This document shows, piece by piece, positions 5,818 to 6,044 of a stretch of 6,044 nucleotides of DNA. The DNA comes from Chlamydiota bacterium (GTDB lineage Bacteria > Chlamydiota > Chlamydiia > Chlamydiales > Simkaniaceae): contig JAJFMG010000068.1 in the NCBI GenBank assembly GCA_021772295.1, positions 1 through 6,044 of the forward strand, written 5' to 3'. A program made the translations under genes and the position numbers. Position 1 is the stretch's first letter. Every line of letters begins with the position of its first letter. The notes beneath the pieces are model-generated. The model was not told the DNA's origin, ran no database searches, and was given only the letters and a program-made list of their open reading frames with translations.

Positions 5818-6044
5818 ATGAAAAAAATACAGCAACCAAAATTCCGAGCATGGGTAAGTGTCTGTATTTTTTTTCTTTCTACATCTTTATTTGCCAATAC
5901 CCTGCTTCATGATTTAGATCTTGTTTACCAAATAGATAAAGAGATTAACGATCACATTCCGCTTCACTATAACAACTATCTCACTGGGGGATATATTAAT
6001 ATGCCATCTGCTAAAATGGCTGATGTTGGAATGGTGGCCCTTGG
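5818..6044 (+). CDS. Exported protein, YjbH-like start (partial, 3' end outside window)
   Basis: An open frame begins at ATG 5818 and runs without a stop to the window end (75 complete codons). The N-terminus is a clear Sec signal peptide: MKK with further basic residues, a hydrophobic core VSVCIFFLSTSLF (13-25) and probable cleavage after Ala26 (SLFA/N). The mature part contains NNYLTGGYINMPSAKMADVGM (from 52 to 72), which resembles the start of YjbH-family domains (typically G-L/Y-I/L-x-T/M-P-S/T-A-R/K-M-A-x-x-G-x-x-x-x-G), outer-membrane proteins linked to exopolysaccharide export in proteobacteria. On that basis it is probably an outer-membrane beta-barrel or periplasmic protein. The family link rests on one short motif and should be treated as tentative. 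No strong Shine-Dalgarno is present: the GGG at 5815-5817 directly abuts the ATG. It is on the same strand as nqrA, 106 bp downstream. Confidence 0.6.
   Translation, partial: MKKIQQPKFRAWVSVCIFFLSTSLFANTLLHDLDLVYQIDKEINDHIPLHYNNYLTGGYINMPSAKMADVGMVAL

Noticed and set aside
1..6044. Search for mobile elements, CRISPR arrays, toxin-antitoxin or phage-defence modules, tRNA and rRNA genes.
   Set aside because: No repeated units, transposase or integrase motifs or cloverleaf patterns were seen. The NYN gene is PIN-like, but its 17-bp overlap with rdgB and YacP-type motifs argue against a VapC-type toxin, and there is no antitoxin-like partner.

Overview
This AT-rich window reads as a stretch of chromosome from a member of the Chlamydiae, probably one of the environmental (amoeba- or invertebrate-associated) lineages rather than Chlamydia itself. 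The best evidence is a 719-residue GreA in which the usual ~150-residue elongation factor sits at the C-terminus of a very long extension, an architecture I know from chlamydial GreA. An NqrA (Na+-NADH:quinone reductase subunit A) gene lies divergently next to it. From memory, greA and nqrA are also close neighbours in Chlamydia trachomatis (CT636 and CT634). Genus and species cannot be set from this sequence alone.

Layout, left to right. (1) Bases 1-121: a short leader with a perfect TATAAT box. (2) 122-916, plus strand: an NlpC/P60-like cysteine peptidase with an N-terminal SH3-like part and no signal peptide. (3) 895-4174, minus strand: a compact operon transcribed leftward, greA, then rdgB/HAM1 (XTP/dITP pyrophosphatase), then a NYN/YacP-type putative RNase. 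Its genes are 6 bp apart or overlap by 17 bp, and its last gene runs 22 bp into the 3' end of the convergent NlpC/P60 gene. (4) 4175-4355: a divergent promoter region carrying a perfect 12-bp palindrome, CTGCAATTGCAG. (5) 4356-5711, plus strand: nqrA, complete. (6) 5712-5817: an AT-rich spacer. (7) 5818 to the window end: the 5' part of a secreted or outer-membrane protein with a signal peptide and a motif like that of YjbH-family proteins.

Functionally, the leftward operon combines RNA polymerase rescue (GreA), removal of aberrant purine nucleotides (RdgB) and a putative RNA nuclease (NYN), so it looks like a transcription and RNA quality-control unit. The rightward nqrA supplies one subunit of the sodium-pumping respiratory complex; no other nqr gene is visible here, in keeping with the scattered nqr genes of Chlamydiae. 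I see no mobile element, CRISPR array, rRNA or tRNA. Most of the window is housekeeping. The points worth a second look are the GreA extension (with a possible CarD-like barrel), the divergent NlpC/P60 active site, the palindrome between greA and nqrA, and the YjbH-like gene start.
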